NCBI RefSeq assembly: GCF_009649785.1
Contig: NZ_WJOK01000016.1
Span: forward strand, 62,001 to 126,000
DNA length: 64,000 nucleotides
Reading direction: 5' to 3'
Source: Agrobacterium tumefaciens
GTDB lineage: Bacteria; Pseudomonadota; Alphaproteobacteria; Rhizobiales; Rhizobiaceae
The stretch's first letter is position 1, and each line of letters starts with the position of its first letter. A model generated the notes under the pieces. The model was not told where the DNA came from and ran no database searches. It saw only the letters and a program-made list of their open reading frames with translations. Below are positions 43,124-51,614 of the stretch, one piece after another. The translations under genes were made by a program, and so were the position numbers.

Positions 43124-43753
43124 TTAGTCTTTTCGTCGCAAGTCGAGGCGCTCCCGCAGTGACGCATTTTCCTGCTCAAGCTGAGCGACCTTGTCCAGAA
43201 GATGTCGCGAGGCGGCCAAAAATTCGGCTTCGGTGTAACGCGGCACGATATGCTGCGGACAGTTCCAGTCGAACGCCTCGAGCTTCAACCTGAAAATGCG
43301 TTCAGCCTTGGCTCCATAAGCACCATCGGTGATGGCCTCGGTAAGTACCGGATCGGCGTCAAGGGCCAGCTTCTCGGCACGGGCATAGATCTTCAGCCGG
43401 GTGCGCGCGGGGTAGTCGATCAGGAACAGGCATGTCCGGTCGTTTTCTGTCAGATTGCCGGTGGTGATATATTGGCGATTGCCGCGGTAATCGACGAAGG
43501 CGAGTGTGCGATCGTCGAGGACCTTGAGAAAGCCGGCAGGCCCGCCTCTATGCTGAACGTAAGGCCAGCCTGTTTCCGAAACGGAGGCCATGTAGAAGCT
43601 GTCGCGTTGTGCGATGAATGCAGTCTCCTGTGCCGTGAACCGGTCGAATTCGCGGTGTCCCTTGAAGTCGGACCAGAAATGATCCGCTCCCATTTCCGCT
43701 TGCGCCCTGCGAACTGAAGGCGTGATCGCGATATCCATGAAACCGTAACTCAT
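43124..43753 (-). CDS. Pyridoxamine 5'-phosphate oxidase-fold protein with C-terminal coiled coil
   Basis: A 209-residue FMN-binding split-barrel protein: IAQRDSFYMASVSETGWPYVQ, GFLKVLDDRTLAFVDYRGNRQY, TENDRTCLFLIDYPARTRLKIY. The C-terminus, LLDKVAQLEQENASLRERLD, is a short coiled coil. It is the last gene of a minus-strand run with the isochorismatase-like and alpha/beta hydrolase genes. Flavin reductase or general-stress activity is possible, but the substrate is not evident. Confidence 0.87.
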   Translation of the reverse strand: MSYGFMDIAITPSVRRAQAEMGADHFWSDFKGHREFDRFTAQETAFIAQRDSFYMASVSETGWPYVQHRGGPAGFLKVLDDRTLAFVDYRGNRQYITTGNLTENDRTCLFLIDYPARTRLKIYARAEKLALDADPVLTEAITDGAYGAKAERIFRLKLEAFDWNCPQHIVPRYTEAEFLAASRHLLDKVAQLEQENASLRERLDLRRKD

Positions 43754-43806
43754 ATCATATCTCCCTAAAGTGTGGTCTGTTCGCAGGGCGTCGGATGCAC
43801 AAAGTA

Positions 43807-44490
43807 CTAGATTGCCTCTCTAGCGGCCTGCTGCGCGCGGGCATAGCTCTCGGCCACGGCGGCATAGTTCGGTGCGGCAAGTCCGTAGAGCTTGCCAAGC
43901 TCGGCAGCCTCGGGACGCGCCCAGGTGCGGTGAAGCTCAGACAGCAATGCATTGGTAGATGTCGGCTTGACGCCGCCCTGCACGAAGCGGGCAAGTGAAA
44001 TCCGCGAGGCCATTTCGCTCGGATCCCCCGAGGCATCAAGCACCGCATAGACATCGTAGCCAGCAGCGCGGGCATCGAGCGCCGGAAACATCACACAGAC
44101 ACTGGTCCAGACGCCTGCCATGATGAGAGTTTTGCGGCCGGTTGCGCGAACGGTTGCGACGAAATCGTCATTGTCCCAGGCGTTTACTTCTCCCTTGCGC
44201 GGCACATAGTCGGCGTGCGGCGCCAATTCATGGATCTCGGGCATCAGTGGACCATTGGTGCCGGCAGGTTCCGAAGCAGTGGTGATCACCGGGATGTTCA
44301 ATAGAGTGGCGAGCCTGGCGATCATCTCCACATTCCGGCGCAGATCAGACACGGATATGTCCTTGACCGTCTGGAACAGCCCCGACTGGTGGTCGAGAAG
44401 CAGGATCAGCGCGTCGGAGGGATCGATGAGGGCTGCGCCGCCGCCGGTGGGAAGGACGCTCGGCTTGGATTTGCTGTTATACATGGTCAT
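43807..44490 (-). CDS. Isochorismatase-like cysteine hydrolase (YcaC type)
   Basis: A 227-residue isochorismatase-fold hydrolase with the Asp33-Lys99-Cys132 triad (LILLLDHQSGLF, YVPRKGEVNAW, AGVWTSVCVMF). This arrangement and the DHQSGL start resemble YcaC. ATG 44490 is preferred because AAGGA is five bases upstream. It lies in the minus-strand run between the split-barrel flavoprotein and an alpha/beta hydrolase gene. Family members hydrolyse amides or related bonds; the substrate of the YcaC branch is unsettled. Confidence 0.88.
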   Translation of the reverse strand: MTMYNSKSKPSVLPTGGGAALIDPSDALILLLDHQSGLFQTVKDISVSDLRRNVEMIARLATLLNIPVITTASEPAGTNGPLMPEIHELAPHADYVPRKGEVNAWDNDDFVATVRATGRKTLIMAGVWTSVCVMFPALDARAAGYDVYAVLDASGDPSEMASRISLARFVQGGVKPTSTNALLSELHRTWARPEAAELGKLYGLAAPNYAAVAESYARAQQAAREAI

Positions 44491-44511
44491 TTTCCTTTTC
44501 TTGGGTTCCAA

Positions 44512-45384
44512 TTAACGGATCAGGTTTCGGGCGAGGAAGTCGTGCATGACCGGGATCATCTCGTCCGCCTTGTCCTCCAGGGCGAAATGTCCGGTATCAA
44601 AAAAATGAAGCTCGGCTTCGGGCAGGTCGCGGAGGAAGGCGCGTGCGCCTTCCGGCAGGAAGATGGGATCATTTTCGCCCCACAGGATCAGGGCCGGCGG
44701 CTGATGGGCGCGGAAATAGGCGTGGAAGTCGGGGTAGAGCCCGACATTGGTCCTATAGTCGTAGATGATGTCCAGCTGGATGTCCGTGCTGCCCGGGCGG
44801 TCGAGGAAGAATTGATCGTATAACCATGCCGCCGGATCGATCCGCGTCTCATCTTTTGTGCCAGTGAGATATTGGAAACGTGTCCCGTCAAGCGATAGAA
44901 AAGGCCGCAGCGCGTCGCGGTTTACCGGGCCGTTGTCGGCCCAGTAAGCCCGCGTCACTCCCCAGAAATCCCCCATGCCGTCTTCATAGGCGTTGCCGTT
45001 CTGGACGATCAGGGCGGTCACCCGATCCGGATGCGCGAGCGCCAGACGAAACCCGGTTGGCGCGCCATAATCCATGACATAGAGCGCGTAGCGTTCGGCG
45101 CCCAGCTGTTCGAGGAGACCGGCGATGACATCCGAGAAAGTGGCAAAGCTGTATTCGAATTCGCTGGAAGACGGCATTGCCGACAGACCGAACCCCGGAA
45201 GGTCGGGCGCAATCACATGATAGTGGTTGGCAAGCGCTGGGATGAGGTTGCGGTACATGTGCGAAGAGCTTGGAAAGCCGTGCAGCAACACCACGACAGG
45301 GGCGCCTTTCTCTCCAGCCTCGCGGTAGAAAATTTCGACGCCTTCAACGCTGGTGGTTCGGTGATGGGTGACGGGCCGGGTCAT
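44512..45384 (-). CDS. Alpha/beta hydrolase, Asp-nucleophile type, cytosolic copy
   Basis: A 290-residue epoxide hydrolase/haloalkane dehalogenase-like enzyme: oxyanion segment LLHGFPSSSHMYRNLIPAL, Asp nucleophile in [14 protein letters not shown], catalytic His in [11 protein letters not shown]. There is no signal peptide. A close paralogue with a signal peptide lies at 46191-47162, sharing the HGFP-x-SSHM-x-RNLIP and MDYGAP-x-G blocks. Its start overlaps the stop of the next gene upstream (ATGA-type), so the genes are translated together. Confidence 0.9.
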   Translation of the reverse strand: MTRPVTHHRTTSVEGVEIFYREAGEKGAPVVVLLHGFPSSSHMYRNLIPALANHYHVIAPDLPGFGLSAMPSSSEFEYSFATFSDVIAGLLEQLGAERYALYVMDYGAPTGFRLALAHPDRVTALIVQNGNAYEDGMGDFWGVTRAYWADNGPVNRDALRPFLSLDGTRFQYLTGTKDETRIDPAAWLYDQFFLDRPGSTDIQLDIIYDYRTNVGLYPDFHAYFRAHQPPALILWGENDPIFLPEGARAFLRDLPEAELHFFDTGHFALEDKADEMIPVMHDFLARNLIR

Positions 45385-46067
45385 TGTCCGGCACCTTCGG
45401 TCGGCGTTGCGGCCAAGGCGGCGGCTGCGATGAACGCCGCGACGTCCTGCGGGTGCGACAGCATCGCGGCGTGACTGCTGTTGATCTCGGTGATCGCAGC
45501 ACTCGCACGCTTGGCCATCCGGCGCTGCGCGCTAGGCGGCACCATCCTGTCGGCGGAAGCGACGAGATAGAAGCTGGGTTTGGTCTTCCAAGCTGCGTGG
45601 GTAAGGGGTGCTATGACCGCTGCAAGGCCCCAGGACAACTGCGCCGCCGCCATGAAGCGCGTGGTCGTGATGTCGACATCGGCGGCAAATGCTTCCGGAA
45701 AGCTGGCAGGATCGACAACGAGGTAGCCGTCCTGCGGCGGCAGCAACGGTGCCTTCGTTTCGCCGGCCTCTTCCGGAGCTTCGTTCAGAGCGGCGACGGA
45801 TTCGCCCGCATCCGGCACGAAAGCCGCGATGTAGGCCAAAGCCTGGACTTTCGGGTTGACGCCAGCCTCGGTGATGACGGCTCCACCGTAGCTGTGGCCC
45901 ACCAGGAGAACCGGGTGGCGAGCTGCGGCAATCAGGCGCTCGGTCACGGCAACGTCGCCTTCAAGCGAGGTCGTCGGGTGTTGAGCGACGAGCACTTCAA
46001 AGCCGCGGTCGACAAGTTCGCCATGGACCTGTTGCCATCCGGAGCCATCGACAAATGCGCCGTGCAC
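45381..46067 (-). CDS. Alpha/beta hydrolase (Ser nucleophile), probably 5'-frameshifted
   Basis: The open frame encodes 228 residues of an EstC/YheT-like alpha/beta hydrolase: MHGAFVDGSGWQQV, nucleophile elbow LLVGHSYGGAVITEAG and C-terminal His in SSHAAMLSHPQDV. As written it starts at GTG 46067 inside the first core beta strand. A good start, AGGAAAAGATC then ATG 46126 (MTSPVSGTQTAVP), lies upstream in another frame. One extra base near 46087-46093 (a run of four G) would join them as TAVAPSLSIVLVHGAF. Either a one-base deletion inactivated the gene, or the base is a sequencing error. Confidence 0.75.
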   Translation of the reverse strand: MHGAFVDGSGWQQVHGELVDRGFEVLVAQHPTTSLEGDVAVTERLIAAARHPVLLVGHSYGGAVITEAGVNPKVQALAYIAAFVPDAGESVAALNEAPEEAGETKAPLLPPQDGYLVVDPASFPEAFAADVDITTTRFMAAAQLSWGLAAVIAPLTHAAWKTKPSFYLVASADRMVPPSAQRRMAKRASAAITEINSSHAAMLSHPQDVAAFIAAAALAATPTEGAGQ

Positions 46068-46190
46068 GAGGACGATCGAGAGGGACGGGGCACAGCTGTC
46101 TGGGTGCCCGAAACGGGACTGGTCATGATCTTTTCCTTTGATGGGGGAAGTTGCGGGGCCGCTGGCCCCGCGGAACGGATTGGCTATCGA

Positions 46191-47162
46191 TCAGTTGCAA
46201 ACCTTGCGGTCGAGGAAATCCCGGATGAGCGGCACCATCACATCGAGCTTGTCTTCGAGGGCGAAATGGCCGCTATCGAGAATGTGCATCTCGGCATTCG
46301 GGAGATCGCGAAGATAGGGGTGCGCGCCAGGTTCCGGAAAGATCTTGTCGTTCTTGCCCCAGACGATCAGCGTTGGCGGTTCGTTGTCGCGGAAGAAGGC
46401 CTGGAATTGCGGGTAAAGCGGTACATTGCTGCCGTAGTCGCCCAGGAGATCCAGCTGGATGTCCTTGTTGCCCGGCCGGTCGAGCAAGGCCTGATCGACG
46501 ACCCAGTTGTCGGGGCTGATATGTGAGACATCGCCCATTCCGTCGGTATACTGGAATTTCGTGGTTTCGAGCGTAACCAGACCGGCGAGCGCTTCCCGGC
46601 GTTCCGGCGTCTTCTCGGCCCAATAGGCCTTGATCGGATCCCAGAACGCGGCAAGGCCTTCGGTATAGGCGTTGCCATTCTGCACGATCAGGGTTTCAAC
46701 CCGCTCGGGATGTTTGAGCGCGAGCCGGTATCCGATCGGTGCGCCGTAATCCATCACATACATGCTGTAGCGATCGGCGCCGACTTTTTCTGTCAGCTTG
46801 TCGACGACGTTGGTCAGGTTCTCGAATGTGTAGGAAAATTTGGTGTGGTCGGGCGCATCACTCTGACCGTAGCCGGGATAGTCAGGCGCGATCACGCGGT
46901 AGCGGTCTGCAAGCAGCGGAATGAGGTTGCGGAACATATGGGACGAGGTCGGAAATCCGTGCAGAAGCAGTAGCACCGGTGCGTCTTTGGGGCCGGCTTC
47001 ACGATAAAAGACTTTTACGCCATCTATCGTCATGTTTTTGTACTGAATGACGGGAACGGCTTTCGCGGCGATGACTGGGGTGTTCGGCACGCAGCGGGCT
47101 TCAGCCGCAACGGGAGAGATGGCCATGAGAAGTGCGACAGTGGCGAGCAGATGCTTTTTCAT
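46191..47162 (-). CDS. Alpha/beta hydrolase, Asp-nucleophile type, exported copy
   Basis: A 323-residue paralogue of the protein at 44512-45384: [44 protein letters not shown]. It differs by a Sec signal peptide, [20 protein letters not shown], placing it in the periplasm. ATG 47162 has AAGGAAAG upstream. It is the first gene of the minus-strand run and lies downstream of the broken AraC gene. Substrate is unknown; dehalogenase- or epoxide-hydrolase-type chemistry is likely from the Asp nucleophile. Confidence 0.9.
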   Translation of the reverse strand: MKKHLLATVALLMAISPVAAEARCVPNTPVIAAKAVPVIQYKNMTIDGVKVFYREAGPKDAPVLLLLHGFPTSSHMFRNLIPLLADRYRVIAPDYPGYGQSDAPDHTKFSYTFENLTNVVDKLTEKVGADRYSMYVMDYGAPIGYRLALKHPERVETLIVQNGNAYTEGLAAFWDPIKAYWAEKTPERREALAGLVTLETTKFQYTDGMGDVSHISPDNWVVDQALLDRPGNKDIQLDLLGDYGSNVPLYPQFQAFFRDNEPPTLIVWGKNDKIFPEPGAHPYLRDLPNAEMHILDSGHFALEDKLDVMVPLIRDFLDRKVCN

Positions 47163-47276
47163 GATGCTTTCCTTTTCCAAATTGGGTGCCGATCCACATC
47201 AGCGCCTCTGGAAAAAGGACTAGCACCGCCGGTCTTCGGGCCTGGGATAAATAAGGGTAAAAAGTTGAACAGTTGG

Positions 47277-47400
47277 CCGTCAAAGCACTAACAATGAGCA
47301 GCGTGAATGGCTCGATCCAAACGAAAGCCGATCCGTTTAAGCAGCCTCATGGGAAGCTCTCCACGTCTGCGGTTCTTTAAACGACCGATAGCTTTGACGG
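47277..47400. repeat. 124-bp element bounded by 10-bp inverted repeats
   Basis: CCGTCAAAGC (47277-47286) and GCTTTGACGG (47391-47400) are perfect inverted repeats bounding gene-free DNA between the exported hydrolase gene and the AraC pseudogene. It could be a small non-autonomous element or a looped regulatory site. No target duplication is evident. The surrounding 47163-47585 holds no gene; GGTTCGATTCCTGTCAAGGCG-like sequence follows near 47461. Confidence 0.35.
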
Positions 47401-47585
47401 TCATAGAGAGTGTTTTTGCGGTAGGATCAGCGTGATAAGTTCTTCGGTTTGCCGGTTCTGGGTTCGATTCCTGTCAAGGCGTATGATGCGGAGTGTGTCC
47501 AAATTGAAAGCGGTCGCAAACAATGAGGACTTGCTGCAACGCTGCATCTGCCTGCGCACCAGACCGGCTAGTGGCAAACCAGCAG

Positions 47586-48526
47586 TCACGACTTGACAAC
47601 CTCACTCTGCATCTTGTCGCGATAAAGGGAACGGTAACGCGCCGGCGATTGGCCGATGGCGCGGCGGAACCTGGCGGCAAAAGCGCTGTCGGATCCATAG
47701 CCGAGCGACTGTGCAATCCGTGGCAGTGGCTCGTTGCCACGCCGCAGCCGGGCGGCGGCAAGCCGCATCTCCAGTTCGCGAGATAGTCGATCGGCGGTGC
47801 TCCGACGGTGGCACGAAATCTTTCGGCAAATCCGGAGCGGGACTGGCCAGCAAGAGACGCCAGTGCTTCTACCGTCCAGCGGCGCGATGGATCGGCGTGG
47901 ATGGCCCGCAGTGCCGGCGCCAGACGGGCATCCGCAAGGCCGGCGAGCCAGCCGGGATGCTGTGATGTCTGGCGCGCCATATAGGCACGCAGGACGTGGA
48001 TAAACACCAGCCGCAACAGGTCGTTGCAGGCGACGCGAGCACCCGGTGCTGCGCTGTTCCACTCCAGGTCCAACTGTTCGAGCAGCCAGCCAATCGGTCC
48101 GGCCTCTTCGTGGTCAATCACTACAACAGGCGGCAGGGCGTCGGTGAGGAGTGAGCCATCGACGGTATCGAGGTTGACGCTGCCACCGAGGAGCACGAAA
48201 TCCCGACCATCGCCCACTGAGACATCGAGATTACCCCCGGCGAATACCTCTGCCGCCGCTATCGGCGTCACGTTGGGATCGCTGCAAAGCGTAAACGCCT
48301 TGCCGCTGACCACAAGACAATCGCCGGCTTCAATGCGCAACGGTGCCTCTCCCTCCGAGATCAGCCAGGCAACGCCTTCACGGACTGCGTTGAACTTGAG
48401 GTAGCCCGGTGGTGGAAAAGCAACAGACCACGCGCCTCCGGCTGCAAAACGCACGGAGAACAGCGCACGCGCATCGATGGCGCTGAGCACGTCGGACAGG
48501 GGATCCTGGATGTTTTGGACGATCAC
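47586..48526 (-). pseudogene. AraC-family regulator with cupin domain, frameshifted
   Basis: The gene encodes a cupin_6/AraC regulator beginning DPLSDVLSAIDARALFSVRF. The first HTH (RRWTVEALASLAGQSRSGFAERF) runs in one frame to DYLANWR. The second HTH, MRLAAARLRRGNEPLPRIAQ, SLGYGSDSAFAARFRRAIGQ, continues in the next frame to the stop at 47586. One base is missing near 47768-47773, so the intact protein would be about 312 residues. GTG 48526 is a possible start. Without repair the protein lacks its second DNA-contacting helix. It is divergent from the SDR gene at 48618, its likely target. Confidence 0.75.
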
Positions 48527-48617
48527 GACAGAAATCCGGATCCTGCAGGCTGGGGACTCCGAGAAGCTACCCGATATAGGGGACGGACACCAGAGCCACA
48601 AATGAAGGAGTAACAAC

Positions 48618-49595
48618 ATGTCCGAACAGAAACCTATTGGATCTCGTTTCAGCGCATCCAGCACGGCACGCGAGGTCACCGAGGGTATCGACCTTTCCGG
48701 CAAGACGGCGATTGTCACCGGCGGCTATTCCGGTCTCGGCGTCGAGACGACGCGGGCGCTCGCTGGTGCCGGCGCTCGTGTCATCGTACCGGCTCGCAAT
48801 CGCGAAAAGGCCGAACGCACACTTGCCGGTATCGACAATGTTGTTATCGAAGCGATGGATCTTGCGGATCCCGCATCGGTTGCCGCCTTTGTTGACAGGA
48901 TCGTTGCGGCGGGCATGCCCATCTCAATCCTGGTCAACAGCGCCGGCATCATGGCGACGCCGCTTGCCCGGGATCAGGCTGGGCACGAGAGCCAGTTTGC
49001 CACCAATCATCTCGGCCATTTCCGGTTGGTTGCAGGCCTGTGGCCTGCGCTGGTCAAGGCTGGCAACGCGCGGGTGGTCTCTGTGTCATCGCGCGGCCAT
49101 CAAATCGGTCCAGTCGATTTCGACGACATTGATTTCAAGGCTCGCCCTTATGACAAGTGGCAGGCCTATGGCCAGGCGAAGACGGCAAATGCTCTGTTTG
49201 CGCTTGAACTTGATCGGCTTGGAGCAGGGTGTGGCGTACGGTCATTTTCCTTGCACCCGGGCATCATCCTGACCGATCTCGCCCGCCATCTTACCGAAGA
49301 CGAGATCAACTCTTTTGATGTCTACGATGAGGATGGCAATCGTCGAGTCGATCCATCGCGTGATCTCAAGACGCCGGAACAAGGGGCAGCAACAAGCGTC
49401 TGGGCAGCAACGCGACCCGAACTCAACGGTATTGGTGGCGTCTACTGCGAAGATTGCGAAGTCGCCCTGCCGCAGGCGGAGACGGATGGGACCAGAGGTG
49501 TGGCGCCTTGGGCCATGGATCCACAGGCTGCTGAACGGCTCTGGCTGCTTTCTGAGCATTTAACGGGCTTGTCAGTAGGTGATCGTCGAGGCTGA
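48618..49595 (+). CDS. Short-chain dehydrogenase/reductase
   Basis: A 325-residue SDR of the retinol-dehydrogenase/WWOX-like classical type: cofactor motif IVTGGYSGLGVETTRAL, LVNSAGIMATPL, catalytic Ser in VVSVSSRGH and the Y-x-x-x-K pair in AYGQAKTANALF. ATG 48618 has a GAAGGAG site. It is divergent from the frameshifted AraC gene. Substrate unknown; the family reduces aldehydes, ketones or quinones with NADP(H). Confidence 0.92.
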   Translation: MSEQKPIGSRFSASSTAREVTEGIDLSGKTAIVTGGYSGLGVETTRALAGAGARVIVPARNREKAERTLAGIDNVVIEAMDLADPASVAAFVDRIVAAGMPISILVNSAGIMATPLARDQAGHESQFATNHLGHFRLVAGLWPALVKAGNARVVSVSSRGHQIGPVDFDDIDFKARPYDKWQAYGQAKTANALFALELDRLGAGCGVRSFSLHPGIILTDLARHLTEDEINSFDVYDEDGNRRVDPSRDLKTPEQGAATSVWAATRPELNGIGGVYCEDCEVALPQAETDGTRGVAPWAMDPQAAERLWLLSEHLTGLSVGDRRG

Positions 49596-49636
49596 GCGCA
49601 TATCGGCACACGAGTGATTTGCGGTGTTGTCAGGCG

Positions 49637-49660
49637 AGGCCTTCGGTCAGTCGAAGGCCT
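49637..49660 (+). terminator. Hairpin downstream of the SDR gene
   Basis: AGGCCTTCG and CGAAGGCCT form a perfect 9-bp stem with a 6-base loop, 40 bases after the SDR stop and facing the convergent AhpD-like gene. No U-tract is present, so it is a possible weak or bidirectional terminator. Confidence 0.4.
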
Positions 49661-49860
49661 GCTACATCGTGGTCAGTCGGTTCCACGCAGGAGTAAAACA
49701 GCGGCTCACCTTCATAAACACTCTGAAGTGTTCGATCCGGATAATGCCTTCCGTGTCTGGGAGATGGCGACCGGGATGGTCGCATCTGCAGGTCGAAACA
49801 CCCTGTCGGACCTCGACGGCCCGGCAGGGAGGTGCCTATGCGGTTGCACTGTTAGCGCGA

Positions 49861-50307
49861 TCACGCCTTGGCTGCAACCGGAAGCCGGAATGGCGCTCCG
49901 AGACGATTGAACGCGTTCATCGCAGCGATCGTGATCGTCAGATCGACGAGGTCCTTCGGTTCGAAAGCTGCGGCTGCGGCGGCATAGGCCTCGTCCGAGG
50001 CGTGGGTCTGGCTGACATTCGTGACTTCTTCAGCCCAGGCCAGTGCTGCTCGTTCCTGGTCGCTAAACAGGTGAGGCACCTCATCCCAGACAGGAACAAG
50101 CGTGATCTTATCGACGGACATCGTCTTGCGCAGATCGCGACTATGCTTGTCGATGCAATGGGCGCAGCCGTTGATCTGCGACACGCGCAGGAAGACGAGA
50201 TGAATCAGCTCCTCAGGCAAGTTCGTTTTCTTGGTGACGTAGTGATGGACGCCGAAGAGCGCCTTGGCACCCTCGGGGGCGACTTCGGACCAGTTCATGC
50301 GGGACAT
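49861..50307 (-). CDS. AhpD-like/carboxymuconolactone decarboxylase family protein
   Basis: A 148-residue AhpD-fold protein with the redox motif Cys48-x-x-Cys51 and His55 in SQINGCAHCIDKHSRDLRK, used in alkylhydroperoxidase-type disulfide chemistry. ATG 50307 has AAAGGA upstream. It follows the cupin-NmrA-Rrf2 group on the same strand with a 90-base gap and may share its regulation, forming a peroxide- or electrophile-response set. Confidence 0.92.
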   Translation of the reverse strand: MSRMNWSEVAPEGAKALFGVHHYVTKKTNLPEELIHLVFLRVSQINGCAHCIDKHSRDLRKTMSVDKITLVPVWDEVPHLFSDQERAALAWAEEVTNVSQTHASDEAYAAAAAAFEPKDLVDLTITIAAMNAFNRLGAPFRLPVAAKA

Positions 50308-50399
50308 TTTGTTTTCCTTTCTCGTGGACACGGTTCTCCGTTCGCCGGAGAAACCGTCGTTGCTTGTGCTAGGTGAGGGGGTGGGTCTGGTAGGTAGCG

Positions 50400-50837
50400 C
50401 TACGGCTTTCGCGGTGTCGTCAGGGCGGTGTCATCGGTATCGACGACGAAGACGGCAAGCAGCTTCGCCGGCTCGGTCTTGCTGGCGTTGGCGCTGACGT
50501 CGTGGCGGTCGCCCGGCAGCTCGGTGAAGTTCTGCCCGGCGATGAAGGTCTTCGTCTCGCCACCGTTCACGGCGCTTTGGATGGCGCCTTCGAGAACCGT
50601 CGCATAGATCAAGGCGGATTTTGCATGCGTATGAGCGGAACTGTAGCCGCCGGGGCCGTACTCGACGAGGACGCCCTTCACGCTCTTTCCGGGAACGTCC
50701 GGGAGGGGATGCTCGTAAACCAGCGTCACCTTCGCGTCCTTCGTGTCATATGCAAGTCCAGGCTTGGCAACGTCATGAGCGGAAGCTGTGGCCAGAGAGA
50801 CCGCAAGGGCTGAAGCGGCATGGAGGATGGTCTTCAT
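50400..50837 (-). CDS. Exported small cupin protein
   Basis: A 145-residue single-domain cupin with a Sec signal peptide (MKTILHAASALAVSLATASA). Metal-binding H69-T-H71 lies in SSAHTHAKSALIYATVLEG, and a second histidine in LPGDRHDVS. ATG 50837 has GGAGGG upstream. It follows an NmrA-like gene by 13 bases, so it belongs to the Rrf2-controlled operon. Function unknown; similar cupins sit in carboxymuconolactone decarboxylase clusters. Confidence 0.88.
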   Translation of the reverse strand: MKTILHAASALAVSLATASAHDVAKPGLAYDTKDAKVTLVYEHPLPDVPGKSVKGVLVEYGPGGYSSAHTHAKSALIYATVLEGAIQSAVNGGETKTFIAGQNFTELPGDRHDVSANASKTEPAKLLAVFVVDTDDTALTTPRKP

Positions 50838-50850
50838 GATTGTTTCCCTC

Positions 50851-51603
50851 CTATGTTCTGAGCCACTCGGCGATCGTGATCGCACCCTTGACGTAGTCTC
50901 CGTCGGGAACCAGTGAGCCGGCGACAACGGGAGCGCCGAAGTAGTCAACGGCGGCGTCGGCGTTGACCGGGCGAGCGTCGCCCTTGGCGTCGAGATAGGT
51001 CCCGATGAAGGATTCGAACGGTGCCCGTTCGGGCCCGGCAAGATCGACGGATCCGTTCTTCGGCTCCCCGAGCGCGGCTTCCACCAAAGCAGCGGCGACG
51101 TCGTCGGCCGCGATCGGCTGGAAGTCGATATCCGGGACTTTCACTGCGCCGTCGGCCGAGTAGGCGCCCACCAGTGTCTCCGTGAATTCGTGGAACTGTG
51201 TCGCGCGCACAATGGTGTAGGCCTGGCCCGATGCTGCGACGGCGTATTCTTGGGCGAGTTTGCCGGCCATGTATGAGTTCGCGGCGAGGCGGTCCGCGTT
51301 GACGATCGAGAGGACGACGTGATGGCGCACGCCCGCGGCTTGTTCGGCACGTGTCAGGTTTCGGCTCGACTTGTCGAAGAAGTCGGTGATGACGGCCTTA
51401 TCGAAAGACATCATGTTCGACACGTCGATGACGGCGTCGGCGCCCGCAAGCGCCTCGGCCAGTCCTTCGCCCGTGTAGGCATTAATCCCGTTGCGGGAGC
51501 TTGCGACGACGGCTTCGTGGCCGGCGTCCTGTAGCAGCTTCACTGCCTTCGAGCCGATCAGGCCCGTGCCGCCGATGACGACGACCTTTTTCATCTTGGT
51601 CAT
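50851..51603 (-). CDS. NmrA-like NAD(P)-binding protein
   Basis: A 250-residue atypical SDR with the N-terminal motif VVVIGGTGLIGSKAVKLLQDAGH. HHVVLSIVNADRLAANSYMAGKLAQEY carries a Y-x-x-x-K pair, so reductase activity is possible, for example on quinones. It lies second in the Rrf2 operon, 11 bases after the regulator gene. A related NmrA-like protein occurs at 34361-35302. Confidence 0.88.
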   Translation of the reverse strand: MTKMKKVVVIGGTGLIGSKAVKLLQDAGHEAVVASSRNGINAYTGEGLAEALAGADAVIDVSNMMSFDKAVITDFFDKSSRNLTRAEQAAGVRHHVVLSIVNADRLAANSYMAGKLAQEYAVAASGQAYTIVRATQFHEFTETLVGAYSADGAVKVPDIDFQPIAADDVAAALVEAALGEPKNGSVDLAGPERAPFESFIGTYLDAKGDARPVNADAAVDYFGAPVVAGSLVPDGDYVKGAITIAEWLRT

Positions 51604-51614
51604 GGTGCTATCTC

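Noticed and set aside
45384-46526. 380-residue plus-strand open frame
   Set aside because: It is antisense to two alpha/beta hydrolase genes and has no domain of its own.
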